DNA from: SIG565 sp045590755
Lineage (GTDB): Bacteria > Bacillota > Clostridia > Oscillospirales > Acutalibacteraceae
Assembly (NCBI GenBank): GCA_045590755.1
Contig: JAZNRP010000021.1
Location: 1-28,153, forward strand
Length of the DNA stretch: 28,153 nucleotides
Direction of reading: 5' to 3'
Position 1 is the stretch's first letter, and the number at the start of each line of letters is the position of its first letter. The translations under genes and the position numbers were made by a program. The notes beneath the pieces are model-generated. The model saw only the letters and a list, made by a program, of their open reading frames with translations. It had not been told where the DNA came from and did no database searches. This document shows positions 16,176-25,232 of this stretch, in pieces.

Positions 16176-17010
16176 TCTGTTTTACTGTCCCAAAAACTAC
16201 CCTTTGGATTCCGCCGTAGTCGTTTTTGGTGCCGATATCTGAAAATCCGTTTAGCCTTAGTATTTCACATACTGTTTTTCCTTGGTCAAAGCCCACTTCA
16301 AGCGCCAACATTCCGCCCGATTTAAGATACTTTTTATAACGCTCGGCAATACATCTGTAAAATATCAATCCATCTTCGCCGCCGTAAAGCGCCGAGTCGG
16401 GCTCGTGAGCCGTTTCTTCATCAATTATCTCCATACCGAGTGCCGAAATATATGGCGGATTGCTTACTATTAAATCGTATTTTTTATCGGGTGTAAAGTC
16501 AAACACATCACCCAAAACAGCCATTACCTTGGCGTTGTTTTTTTCTATGTTTTTTTCTAAATACTTATATGCCGCGTCAAACTTTTCCAAGGCGGTGACG
16601 GTGCATTCCTTGTTTTTTGCAAGTGCTATCGCAATACATCCGCTGCCCGAGCATAAATCGAGTACATCGGGATTTTCTTTTTTCTTTAGAAAATCAAGCG
16701 ATACATCCACCAGAGTTTCTGTGTCGGCTCTCGGAACTAAAACGCCTTCGCCCACACAAAAATCAAGACCGTAAAACGACCACTCGCCCAAAATGTATTG
16801 TAACGGGTAGTGGGAAAGCCGACGGTTTAATATTGAGTTATATGCCGTTTGCTGTAACGGGGTAAATTTACTGTTATAGAGCGACAGTATCTCACTGTTT
16901 GAATACCCCGTAACATATTTAATTATCTGTTTAGCTTCAAAGTTTGCCGCATCTATTCCGGCGGCTTTTAAAGCTTTTTTTGCTTCGTTATATGCTGTAA
17001 ATATTGTCAT
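16171..17010 (-). CDS. prmC: Peptide chain release factor N5-glutamine methyltransferase PrmC
   Basis: PrmC methylates the glutamine of the GGQ motif in release factors. The 279-residue protein has the N-terminal helical substrate-recognition domain, VPRADTETL (92-100, the family's VPRPETE-like block), the SAM loop DLCSGSGCIAIAL (118-130) and the catalytic NPPY (184-187). prfA, its common neighbour, is not in the window. It follows DUF1385 by 5 nt. Confidence 0.96.
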   Translation of the reverse strand: MTIFTAYNEAKKALKAAGIDAANFEAKQIIKYVTGYSNSEILSLYNSKFTPLQQTAYNSILNRRLSHYPLQYILGEWSFYGLDFCVGEGVLVPRADTETLVDVSLDFLKKKENPDVLDLCSGSGCIAIALAKNKECTVTALEKFDAAYKYLEKNIEKNNAKVMAVLGDVFDFTPDKKYDLIVSNPPYISALGMEIIDEETAHEPDSALYGGEDGLIFYRCIAERYKKYLKSGGMLALEVGFDQGKTVCEILRLNGFSDIGTKNDYGGIQRVVFGTVKQI

Positions 17011-17015
17011 ATTTT

Positions 17016-17933
17016 TTACTCTTCTTCGGGTATTACTTCTCTTAACGCCGCAATGGCAATTTCTATCATATCATCATCGGGTTCAATTGTGGTTATTCTC
17101 TGAAGCCAAATACCGGGCGCCGAAATAATTTTTGTAAACAGGTTTTCGTATTTTCCGCAGATTTTTATAAGCTCGTAGCCGATACCGCAAATGACGGGTA
17201 CAAGCAAAATTTTTACTGCAACCCATAAAAGTGTAATCGTGCGAAGATTGGGCAAAAGTATAGTAATAAGCGATGATACCACAATGCTTACAAGCAGCAT
17301 TAGTATAAGAAAGGATGTGCCGCAACGCGGATGAAAGCGGCGGTGACGCCGTATATTTTCAACCGTTAATTCTTCCTTTGCTTCAAAGCAGAAAATTGTT
17401 TTATGCTCTGCCCCGTGGTACATAAATACACGCTTTATGTCTTTCATACGGGAAACCAGCAACATATATACTACCATAATTAAAATTTTTATTATGCCTT
17501 CAAAAAGCGGCGCTAAAAATTCTATGGAATCACCGAATATAAGCATTAATCCGTCAAATGCAAGGGCAGGAAGATACACAAACAGAAATACCGAGAGTAC
17601 CACTGCCAATACCGATGCCACCGCCATAATAGCGGTAATTACGGCAGACGATGTTTTCTCGCCGTTTTCTTCATCGGCGAAGCCCGATTTATCGGCCGAA
17701 ATGCTGAGTGCCTTGTAGCCTTGAAGCATGGACTCAACAAAGTTTACAACGCCGCGGATTATGGGTAAATTTAATATCTTAACCTTTTCCTTGACCGATG
17801 TAAACTTTAATTCACTTATATCTATACTGCCGTCCTTCAGTCTTACTGCCATAGCGGTTTTTTTAGGACCGCGCATCATAATACCTTCTATAAGCGCCTG
17901 ACCGCCTATTGAAGTATAATTACATTTGCCCAT
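17016..17933 (-). CDS. DUF1385 family membrane protein (YqhQ-like)
   Basis: A 305-residue protein with the DUF1385 N-terminus GGQALIEGIMMRGP, a further conserved block YHGAEHKTIFCFE and about five hydrophobic segments in the middle and C-terminal parts. The function is not established. DUF1385 next to prmC is a common Firmicute arrangement. Its start overlaps the end of the histidine kinase gene by 14 nt, suggesting read-through from the two-component operon. Confidence 0.93.
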   Translation of the reverse strand: MGKCNYTSIGGQALIEGIMMRGPKKTAMAVRLKDGSIDISELKFTSVKEKVKILNLPIIRGVVNFVESMLQGYKALSISADKSGFADEENGEKTSSAVITAIMAVASVLAVVLSVFLFVYLPALAFDGLMLIFGDSIEFLAPLFEGIIKILIMVVYMLLVSRMKDIKRVFMYHGAEHKTIFCFEAKEELTVENIRRHRRFHPRCGTSFLILMLLVSIVVSSLITILLPNLRTITLLWVAVKILLVPVICGIGYELIKICGKYENLFTKIISAPGIWLQRITTIEPDDDMIEIAIAALREVIPEEE

Positions 17934-19404
17934 TTATATCATCCTTGTCATTTTGTGTAGGCTCAACTACAATTTCACTGATTTCTTCTGTCTCGGGTTC
18001 TTCATAAAGCGGCAGAACTACCGTAACGGTTGTGCCTACCCCTTCGGTACTTTCAATAAATATAAGACCCTTGTGCTGCTTTACAATTTCATCGGCAACG
18101 GCAAGACCTATACCCGAGCCGCGTACCGTCTTGTTAGCCTTATAGAATTTTTCCTTTACCCTGTCAATGTCCTGCGCGGGAATACCCACACCCGTATCGG
18201 TTACAATTACACGGACGCAGCCATCTTCTTCTCTTTGTTCAATAAGCACCTGACCGCCGGCTTCGGTGTATTTCACCGCATTGTCTATTACATTGATAAA
18301 CACTTGCTTCAGTCGGTTTTTGTCACCTAAAATGGTTGAATCCACCTTCGGCTCAATAAAGGAAAGCGACAGCTCGTGCTGATGAGCAAATTCGACATAC
18401 ATATCAACAACTTCACTAAGCAGACTTGTAACGCCTATAGGGCTCATATTAACCGTCATTCTGCCCGACTGCATACGCGAAAAATCAAGCAGCTCTTCAA
18501 CAAGACCTGATAGTCTCTCAGCTTCGCTCAGTACTACATCCAAGCCCTTTTCAACTATTTCGGGGTCGGTGCCGATTGACATTTTAGCCGTCTCACCCCA
18601 GCCGCGTATGGCGGTAAGCGGTGTTCTAAGCTCGTGCGATACCGAAGAAATAAAATCGTTCTTCATATTCTCTGCCTGTCTTAGCTCTGACGCCATATAA
18701 TTTATAGAATCGCAAAGCTCTCCAATTTCATCGTTCTTTTTAAGGGTGATGGATGTTTCAAAGTCACCCGACGCAATTTTTCTTGCCGCCGCGCTGACTT
18801 CCCTTATAGGCTTTGCAATAGATTTTGTGAAATAAAGTCCCATGGCCACAGTAATGGCTATCATAAGTACGCCGACACCCGCAAATATAATTCTTAAGGT
18901 CCTTACCGAGCGATTCATATTTTCAAGCGACACGCGCCAACGAACCGCCCCGTTAGAGCCGTTGCCGTAATCGGTCAGCAGATTTGTGCCGCAAAGCACA
19001 GGCTCGCCAAACTGGGTTTTAGTTTCTATGTAGGCACTACCATCAGAACGGGTTAGTGCTAATTCATAATCGGGCATTTTTTCTTCTTCACTGGGTAAAA
19101 AGCCGTTGGTCGACATAAAAACATTGCCGTAGGCGTCTATTATTTCTATTTCAACCTTGTCTTTGTACTGGAAATTCTCGGCATACTCGCGCGCCGTAGA
19201 ATAAAAGCTTTCGGGCGACGCTAAGGACAGAACCGAAAATTCCTGTGCGTACTCGTTAGCACGGGCGCGTACACGCTCTACATAAACGGTTCTTATAAAG
19301 GAAAAAAGTATTATTTCAGCAATAACAACAAATAGGCAAACGACCAAAAGTACATTTACCGTTAATTGTCTTGCAATACTTTTAAACCTGATTTGCAGCT
19401 CCAT
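17920..19404 (-). CDS. Membrane sensor histidine kinase (HAMP, HisKA, HATPase)
   Basis: A 494-residue kinase: transmembrane helix 1 (about 15-36), an extracytoplasmic sensor domain (about 37-170, PAS-like in size), transmembrane helix 2 (about 171-192), HAMP (about 193-245), H-box SVSHELRTPLTAIRGW with the phospho-accepting His257, N-box around Asn371-Asn375, G1 DTGVGIP (403-409) and G2 GSGIGLAV (429-436). An acidic tail follows the catalytic domain. It lies 18 nt after its response regulator and is likely its cognate. The signal is unknown; the upstream lipoprotein is a candidate partner. Confidence 0.95.
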   Translation of the reverse strand: MELQIRFKSIARQLTVNVLLVVCLFVVIAEIILFSFIRTVYVERVRARANEYAQEFSVLSLASPESFYSTAREYAENFQYKDKVEIEIIDAYGNVFMSTNGFLPSEEEKMPDYELALTRSDGSAYIETKTQFGEPVLCGTNLLTDYGNGSNGAVRWRVSLENMNRSVRTLRIIFAGVGVLMIAITVAMGLYFTKSIAKPIREVSAAARKIASGDFETSITLKKNDEIGELCDSINYMASELRQAENMKNDFISSVSHELRTPLTAIRGWGETAKMSIGTDPEIVEKGLDVVLSEAERLSGLVEELLDFSRMQSGRMTVNMSPIGVTSLLSEVVDMYVEFAHQHELSLSFIEPKVDSTILGDKNRLKQVFINVIDNAVKYTEAGGQVLIEQREEDGCVRVIVTDTGVGIPAQDIDRVKEKFYKANKTVRGSGIGLAVADEIVKQHKGLIFIESTEGVGTTVTVVLPLYEEPETEEISEIVVEPTQNDKDDINGQM

Positions 19405-19422
19405 TTATCTCGCCCTTTACAT

Positions 19423-20130
19423 TTATTCTTCTGTGTTCCACTTATAGCCCATACCCCAAACAGTTACAAGGTGTTTAGGACTGGAGGGTTGGTCTTCAAT
19501 CTTCATACGCAGACGGCGTATGTTAACATCCACAATCTTTTCTTCACCGAAAAACGCACTACCCCAGACCTTGTTTAAAATATCTGAACGGTCAAGCGCT
19601 GCATCGGGATTGGTAAAGAAATATTCTATAATCTGAAATTCAACCTGAGTAAGCTCGATGTTTACACCGCGCTTCATAAGCGTTCTGCGGCGCAGATTAA
19701 GTGTAAAGTCGCCAAGTGTAATTTCTTCACCACTGCTTGACCGTGCCGAAGTACCCTTAAGCTCAACTCTGCGATAAAGTGAGTCAACGCGTGCAAGAAG
19801 CTCGGCAGGGCTGAACGGCTTTGTTATATAGTCGTCGGCGCCAAGCATTAAACCGCTTATTTTGTCCATTTCCTGAGTGCGTGCCGTAAGCATTATTATA
19901 CCAAGTGTCTTTGAACGGGCGCGTAGCTCTTTACATAGTGTAAAGCCGTCCATTCCCGGCATTGAAATATCAAGCAGCGCTATATCAAAGCCCTGTATAT
20001 CGTTATCGTATATATCAAGCGCTTCCTCGCCCGAGCCCGCTTCTACAGTAGTGTATCCAGCCCTGTTCAGATTTATGGCTTCAAACTCGCGAATAGCGGT
20101 TTCGTCTTCAACAATAAGTATCCTTTTCAT
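19423..20130 (-). CDS. OmpR/PhoB-family response regulator
   Basis: A 235-residue regulator with a receiver domain (VEDE at 7-10, phospho-accepting Asp54 in LLDISMPGMDG, Lys104 in ITKPF) and a C-terminal winged-helix DNA-binding domain ending VWGMGYKW. A Ser-rich linker near 127-134 joins them. AGGAG lies 6 nt before the ATG at 20130. It sits between the lipoprotein (9-nt gap) and the kinase (18-nt gap) in one operon. The target genes are not known. Confidence 0.95.
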   Translation of the reverse strand: MKRILIVEDETAIREFEAINLNRAGYTTVEAGSGEEALDIYDNDIQGFDIALLDISMPGMDGFTLCKELRARSKTLGIIMLTARTQEMDKISGLMLGADDYITKPFSPAELLARVDSLYRRVELKGTSARSSSGEEITLGDFTLNLRRRTLMKRGVNIELTQVEFQIIEYFFTNPDAALDRSDILNKVWGSAFFGEEKIVDVNIRRLRMKIEDQPSSPKHLVTVWGMGYKWNTEE

Positions 20131-20139
20131 AATTTTCTC

Positions 20140-21468
20140 CTATTCAAGAATTTCAAATAGTGATGTAAACTCTTCAACCGTAACGGCGGTGTCATCAGTA
20201 GCACTACCGACGCTTATCATATAACAGTATTCCGTGCCGCGCGCAATTTCAACCGCATCGGTTATTTTTATTGCGCCCTCCTGATGCTTTTGCTCAATAG
20301 GCAAGGTCTGAACGCGCACAATAATATCGGAGGAGTTTCCGGTTTTTTCATCAATTGCCATTATGTTGCGGATGCGGTTTGGGGTATCTCTTGTAACCGT
20401 AATTTTGCCGTTCCATTTTTCAGGTACAACTATATAGTAGCCGTCAACATAATTCATAAGCGCCGAGAAGGAAAGCACCAGTTGTTTTTCGTTTAGTGTG
20501 TACCACTGAGTCCTGTAAACATTTTCACTGTCGTTTTCAGGATTCTTGGTTAAAAGCACGGGGAAGGGAATTTCGTATATTCCGTCCTTTTCCATATCTC
20601 TTATGGTAGCATTCGATGCTCTGTAGGTCGGAACGGTTGTGCCGTCGGGTAAAGCTCTCGCATCGACCATTGTGCCGTTTACGATTTCCAGAATTTCGGT
20701 CTGTGTGCCGCTTCCCTTTGCGGCATCAAAGTAGATTGCAGTGTTGCCGTTTGGCAGCTTGCCGACAACAGGCTTATAATAGGAAGTCACCGTGTTATCA
20801 AGCAAACAGTTTCCAAACTCTAAAATTCCGCCATCGGTAATTTTTATAAGGCGGGCGTGTGCCTTTTCATTTTTAGAATCAAGGTGGCTTACAAAAAGCT
20901 CAGGTATGTTATCACCATCGACATCTTCGCAAAGATAATGTGTATATTCTTCGGTTATATGCTGTAAAAGGCGGTTGCCGTCAAACCCGTAAACACCTAC
21001 AGTTTTATCAACCGTACCGTAAACCGTCCAACCAACAAGTATTTCGAGTTTTCCGTCGGCATTCATATCTTTAAAGTCTACCGTTTCAACTCCGCCCGCT
21101 ACACACTTAAAATCACCAACCGACTGCCACTTTCCAGAGCTTTTGGTTATAAGATTTATGTGCATTGTAACGGTGTTATCGTTTGTGGTGCTGTAAAAGG
21201 CGATTGCTTCGTCTGCACCGTCACCGTTTATATCTTTTTGCAGTATTGCCGAGCGGTAATCCCCTGCGCTTGGGTACTTAAGGGTGTATTTTTCGGTTAC
21301 TACTTTATCAAGCGCTACTTGTATATCGTACATATCACCAATAGGGCGCGGCGGCTTTAAGAGATTTTCGCCCCAGTCTTCCCCGTCCGTACTGCATCCG
21401 CAAAAGCAGAGCATAAGCACGGCCGCTAAGACTACAGCCACTATTCTTTTTATTTGCAAGGCGTTCAC
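20140..21468 (-). CDS. Lipoprotein with FG-GAP/VCBS-like calcium-loop repeats
   Basis: A 442-residue exported protein. The basic N-terminus, hydrophobic segment (about 9-22) and FCGC (Cys25) form a probable lipoprotein signal. The body carries at least three Asp-rich loops of the FG-GAP/VCBS type: DINGDGADE (79-87), DMNADGKLE (134-142) and DVDGDNIPE (182-190), which suggest a beta-propeller-like, perhaps Ca-binding, domain. The C-terminal half is not recognised. The GTG at 21468 has AAGGACG just upstream; a TTG at 21459 is an alternative start. As first gene in an operon with the response regulator and kinase it may act in sensing at the cell surface, but this is inference. Confidence 0.8.
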   Translation of the reverse strand: MNALQIKRIVAVVLAAVLMLCFCGCSTDGEDWGENLLKPPRPIGDMYDIQVALDKVVTEKYTLKYPSAGDYRSAILQKDINGDGADEAIAFYSTTNDNTVTMHINLITKSSGKWQSVGDFKCVAGGVETVDFKDMNADGKLEILVGWTVYGTVDKTVGVYGFDGNRLLQHITEEYTHYLCEDVDGDNIPELFVSHLDSKNEKAHARLIKITDGGILEFGNCLLDNTVTSYYKPVVGKLPNGNTAIYFDAAKGSGTQTEILEIVNGTMVDARALPDGTTVPTYRASNATIRDMEKDGIYEIPFPVLLTKNPENDSENVYRTQWYTLNEKQLVLSFSALMNYVDGYYIVVPEKWNGKITVTRDTPNRIRNIMAIDEKTGNSSDIIVRVQTLPIEQKHQEGAIKITDAVEIARGTEYCYMISVGSATDDTAVTVEEFTSLFEILE

Positions 21469-21495
21469 CGTCCTTAAACATACTTACTCACAATG

Positions 21496-21504
21496 ATTAT
21501 AGCA
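21496..21504 (-). promoter_or_regulatory. Extended -10 promoter of the lipoprotein/two-component operon
   Basis: TGCTATAAT on the minus strand (21504-21496) is a perfect extended -10, about 28 nt before the lipoprotein start. Only a weak TTTATT is seen at -35 spacing, as is common for extended -10 promoters. Confidence 0.55.
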
Positions 21505-21541
21505 CAACTGTTCTTAAAAATAAAGTAAATATTATATTATT

Positions 21542-22348
21542 TTATAGCCGCGCGGTTTTGCGATATTTATGCGGCGTTATGTCCATTGTTTTTTTAAAAA
21601 CAGTTGAAAAATAGTTACTGTCGTGAAAGCCGCATTTTTCGGCTATTTCGGTAACTGAAAAATCCGTTTCCTTAAGCAATTTTTCGGCGTTTAATATGCG
21701 AATATAATTGATATATTCGTTAATTCCCATACCAAGCACCGACTTAAATTTTCTTGATAAATGACCTTCGCTGAAGCCAAACTGGCGGCTTAAGGAAAAA
21801 AGTGAAATATCGGTGCTGAAATTAGATGAAATATACTCTGAAATATCGTATATTATTTTTTCCCTTGCCACCTCTTCCAATATCTTATCGGTCTTAAACC
21901 GCACAATCATTACTAAAAGCTGACGAAGATAGGTCTTTAGCATTATTTCTTTGAAGGGGCGCTCTCTTTTGTATTCCTTTTCAATCTTGTGAAGCACATC
22001 CTGTACTTTTATAAGGTCGTTTTTTTCAACACGAATCAGCTTTGATTCTGATAACTCGTTAATAATAGGCAGCATATCGTCATCAAGCAGACTGTCATCA
22101 AAGCTTACAAGCATTCTCTCAAGGCTGACGCACTCTTCACTGTCGGTTTTGTGTATTATGCCTTTTGGAATAAACACAATATCGCCCTTTTTTATTTCCA
22201 GAATTTCGTCCCCAATAAAATACTTGGTTTCGCCGTCCAACAGATAGTATAATTCGTAATTATCGTGAAAATGTATTTCGGTGTATTTTCTTCTTTTGGC
22301 TACCTTTTCGTAGGAGAAAAATTCGTCCTGACGCAATATGTTTTCCAT
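21542..22348 (-). CDS. AraC-family transcriptional regulator with cupin sensor domain
   Basis: A 268-residue regulator: an N-terminal cupin-type sensor (about 20-70, with HFHDNYELYYLLDG and GDIVFIPKGIIH), a helical linker and a C-terminal AraC DNA-binding domain with two helix-turn-helix units (about 181-202 and 230-252), including the signature CGFHDSNYFSTVFKK. It is divergent from the galacturonate operon across 168 nt, so a uronate or a pathway intermediate is its likely ligand and that operon its likely target. This rests on context only. A GGGG motif precedes the ATG at 22348. Confidence 0.92.
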   Translation of the reverse strand: MENILRQDEFFSYEKVAKRRKYTEIHFHDNYELYYLLDGETKYFIGDEILEIKKGDIVFIPKGIIHKTDSEECVSLERMLVSFDDSLLDDDMLPIINELSESKLIRVEKNDLIKVQDVLHKIEKEYKRERPFKEIMLKTYLRQLLVMIVRFKTDKILEEVAREKIIYDISEYISSNFSTDISLFSLSRQFGFSEGHLSRKFKSVLGMGINEYINYIRILNAEKLLKETDFSVTEIAEKCGFHDSNYFSTVFKKTMDITPHKYRKTARL

Positions 22349-22516
22349 TGTTTCTACCCCTGAATTTTTATTTTTTATTCATTTTATCATAATTAAGTGC
22401 GATTTGCAATCAAAAAATTAAAGTTTTTGCGCTTAAAAATCAAAATAACAAAGGAAAACACAAAAATATTGTTGTATACTTTAATTGTCAAAAAACACTG
22501 TAAGGAGTGGTCAAAT
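22349..22516. promoter_or_regulatory. Divergent control region of the galacturonate operon
   Basis: A 168-nt AT-rich gap between the AraC-type gene and the GH4 gene. On the plus strand TATACT (22475-22480) is the best -10, about 37 nt before the GH4 start, with no good -35, as expected of an activator-dependent promoter. An imperfect inverted pair, TAAGTGCGA (22394-22402) and TTGCGCTTA (22427-22435), lies upstream and could be an operator. TAAAAT on the minus strand near 22384-22389 is a weak -10 for the regulator gene. Confidence 0.45.
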
Positions 22517-23917
22517 ATGAAAGCAACAGTAAAAGATGTTAAGAATTTGAAAATCGCATACATAGGCGGTGGCTCACGCGGTTGGGCTTGGGGACTTATG
22601 AGCGACTTGGCCAAGGCCGAAGATATCTGCGGTGAAGTAGCACTTTACGATATTGATTTTAAGGCCGCAAAGGACAATGAAATTATAGGTAATAGAATTA
22701 AGGATGCCGAAGGCTGTAAATCTGTATGGAAATATACAGCCGTTGAAACTATAGGCGAAGCATTAACAGGTGCTGATTTTGTTATTATTTCAATTCTCCC
22801 TGCTACATTTAAGGAAATGGAATCTGATGTACATACACCCGAAAAGTACGGCATTTATCAGGCCGTTGGCGATACTGTAGGCCCCGGCGGTTATGTTCGT
22901 GCGCTTCGTACAGTACCTATGTTTGAAGAAATCGCACTTGCTATTAAGGAATACTGCCCGAAGGCTTGGGTTATTAACTACACCAATCCTATGACAATAT
23001 GTGTTCAGGCGCTTTACAAGGCGTTCCCCGAAATCAAGGCCTTCGGCTGCTGTCACGAGGTTTTCGGCACACAGCTTTTAATGGCTAAAATGCTTGAAGA
23101 AAATTTAGGTATTGAAAAGGTTCGCCGCGAAGATATTAAGGTAAATGTTGTAGGTGTTAACCACTTTACCTGGCTTACATCTGCTAACTATAAGGGTATT
23201 GATTTGTTCCCGATGTATAAGGAATTTGCCGATAAATACTATTATGAAGGTATAACAACCGATTTTGGCGGTCACCTGAACGACTGCTTCTCTTGCTATC
23301 AGAGAGTTAAGTTTGACTTGTTCCGTCGTTACGGCTATATCGCCGCTGCGGGCGACCGTCACTTAGCTGAATTCTGCCCTGGCGACTGGTATTTGCAGAG
23401 CCCCGAGCAGGTAGAAGACTGGAAATTCGGTCTTACCCCTGTAGAATGGAGATGGAACGACCTTAAGGAAAGACTTGCTAAGAGTCAGCGCCTTGTAAGC
23501 GGAGAAGAAAAGTTTGAAATTAAGGAAACAGGCGAAGAAGGCGTAGCACAGATTCGCGCAATCTTAGGTCTCGAAGACTTAACAACAAATGTTAATATGC
23601 CAAACATTGGTCAGGCACCCAATCTGCCCTTAGGTGCAGTTGTTGAAACCAACGCTTCCTTCCGCGTTGACAGTGTAACACCTGTTATGGCAGGCGAAAT
23701 TCCGAAGGAAATCTACCCGCTTATAAGTAAAATCTGCGGTAATCAGGAAATCGTAGTAGAAGCCGCTATAAACCGTGATTTAGAGCTTGCCTTCTCTGCT
23801 TTTGCTAATGACGGACTTGTTCGTCTGCCGATTGATAAGGCAAGAGAGCTCTTTAACACAATGGTTAGAAATACTGCAGAATACTTGAAGGATTACGATT
23901 TATCGACCTTAAAATAA
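22517..23917 (+). CDS. GH4 family glycosidase, probable alpha-galacturonidase (CHEV motif)
   Basis: Family 4 glycosidases use NAD+ and a divalent metal in an oxidation-elimination mechanism in the cytoplasm. Seen here: the NAD-binding GGGSRGW (17-23), NYTNP (154-158), the metal-site motif Cys179-His180-Glu181-Val182 and VNHFTW (214-219). In GH4 the residues after Cys-His sort by substrate, and CHEV marks alpha-galacturonidases such as Bacillus LplD. With tagaturonate reductase, altronate dehydratase and uronate isomerase downstream, release of galacturonic acid is the likely role; alpha-glucuronidase is a less likely alternative. I chose the ATG at 22517 (466 residues) because AAGGAG precedes it; an upstream in-frame ATG at 22397 would add 40 Lys-rich residues encoded by the promoter region. 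Confidence 0.92.
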   Translation: MKATVKDVKNLKIAYIGGGSRGWAWGLMSDLAKAEDICGEVALYDIDFKAAKDNEIIGNRIKDAEGCKSVWKYTAVETIGEALTGADFVIISILPATFKEMESDVHTPEKYGIYQAVGDTVGPGGYVRALRTVPMFEEIALAIKEYCPKAWVINYTNPMTICVQALYKAFPEIKAFGCCHEVFGTQLLMAKMLEENLGIEKVRREDIKVNVVGVNHFTWLTSANYKGIDLFPMYKEFADKYYYEGITTDFGGHLNDCFSCYQRVKFDLFRRYGYIAAAGDRHLAEFCPGDWYLQSPEQVEDWKFGLTPVEWRWNDLKERLAKSQRLVSGEEKFEIKETGEEGVAQIRAILGLEDLTTNVNMPNIGQAPNLPLGAVVETNASFRVDSVTPVMAGEIPKEIYPLISKICGNQEIVVEAAINRDLELAFSAFANDGLVRLPIDKARELFNTMVRNTAEYLKDYDLSTLK

Positions 23918-23933
23918 TAAAGGGGAATAAAAA

Positions 23934-25232
23934 ATGTTTGAAAAGCCTAACACAACAGAAAAGGTTATACAGTTCGGCGAAGGCGGCTTTTTGCGCGGCT
24001 TTGTTGACTGGATTATACAAATCACCAACGAAAATACTGATTTTAATGCCGGCGTTGTAGTTGTTCAGCCTATTGAAAACGGTCTTTGCGATAAGTTAGA
24101 AGAACAGAACTGTGTTTATACACACATTATGCGCGGCATCAAAAGCGGCGTACCGACGGTTGAAAAGAAGCTTGTTAACTGCATTTCCCGTACCGTAAAG
24201 CCGTATGATGATTTTAATAAGTATTTAGCACTGGCAGAAAACAAGGATTTCCGCTTTGTTGTGTCCAACACAACCGAGTCGGGCATAGCCTTTAACGCCG
24301 ATGATACACCCGAGACAGCGCCTAATGTTACCTTCCCTGCAAAAGTAACTCTTTTACTTAAAAAGCGTTTCGATTTAGGGATGAAAGGCTTTATCTTCTT
24401 ACCCTGTGAGCTAATTGATAAAAACGGCGCTACACTAAAGAAATACATTCTTGATTATTCGAAAATGTGGGGCTTTGGTGAAAGCTTTGAAAAATGGGTT
24501 GAAGAGCAGAACATTTTCTGCAACACCTTGGTTGACCGCATTGTTACAGGCTACCCGAGAGATGAAAAAATCGAACTCGGCTACACCGACAATATGCTTA
24601 ACACAAGCGAAATCTTCCACCTTTGGGTTATTGAAGGACCAAAGAGCATTACAGAAGAATTCCCGTTCGATAAGTGCGGCCTTAACATTATCGTAACCGA
24701 TAATTTAGAGCGCTACAGAACAAGAAAGGTTCGCATTCTCAACGGCGCCCATACTTCTATGATTCCGTACGCACTGCTTGAAGGTGTAGAAACCGTTGGC
24801 GACTGTATGGAAAATGAAAAAATGAGCAGCTTTGTTAAAAAATGCGTTTACGATGAAATTATTCCGACACTTGATTTACCGCTTGAAGAATTAAAGGACT
24901 ATGCAGACAATGTTTTTGAACGCTTCTGTAACCCTTATATCAAGCACCTTTGCTCATCCATTGCGCTCAATTCCGTAAGCAAGTTCAAGGTAAGGGTTTT
25001 ACCATCACTCCTCGAATACATTAAGCGCAAAAATGCAATGCCCGAAAATCTTCTTTTGTCATTTGCCAAACTTATCGAGTTCTATAAGACCGATATGACA
25101 AATGATGACAAAGCAGTTACCGAGTTTATGAAGAATAGCGATGTTGCTACCATTCTTGCAAACAAAGAGCTTTGGGGCGAAGATTTAAGCTTTTTGGCGG
25201 ATGAAATCTGCAAAAGGGGTAACTTATGTTAA
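23934..25232 (+). CDS. uxaB: Tagaturonate reductase (altronate oxidoreductase)
   Basis: UxaB reduces tagaturonate to altronate with NADH, the second step of the isomerase pathway for galacturonate. The 432-residue protein has the N-terminal nucleotide-binding QFGEGGFLRGFVDW and the mannitol/altronate dehydrogenase motif KVRILNGAHTS (265-275). It is shorter than the E. coli enzyme but complete at both ends. UxuB (fructuronate reductase) is the close alternative; the alpha-galacturonidase and UxaA neighbours favour UxaB. AAAGGGG precedes the ATG. It overlaps uxaA by 7 nt. Confidence 0.93.
   Translation: MFEKPNTTEKVIQFGEGGFLRGFVDWIIQITNENTDFNAGVVVVQPIENGLCDKLEEQNCVYTHIMRGIKSGVPTVEKKLVNCISRTVKPYDDFNKYLALAENKDFRFVVSNTTESGIAFNADDTPETAPNVTFPAKVTLLLKKRFDLGMKGFIFLPCELIDKNGATLKKYILDYSKMWGFGESFEKWVEEQNIFCNTLVDRIVTGYPRDEKIELGYTDNMLNTSEIFHLWVIEGPKSITEEFPFDKCGLNIIVTDNLERYRTRKVRILNGAHTSMIPYALLEGVETVGDCMENEKMSSFVKKCVYDEIIPTLDLPLEELKDYADNVFERFCNPYIKHLCSSIALNSVSKFKVRVLPSLLEYIKRKNAMPENLLLSFAKLIEFYKTDMTNDDKAVTEFMKNSDVATILANKELWGEDLSFLADEICKRGNLC

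Noticed and set aside
16127..16200. LexA/SOS box upstream of recA
   Set aside because: I looked for a GAAC-N4-GTTC type dyad in the gap and the end of prmC and found none; only a -10 element is visible.
22397..22516. Longer GH4 start at 22397
   Set aside because: It would add 40 Lys/Ile-rich residues encoded by the AT-rich promoter region; AAGGAG before 22517 and the family's usual N-terminus support the shorter form.
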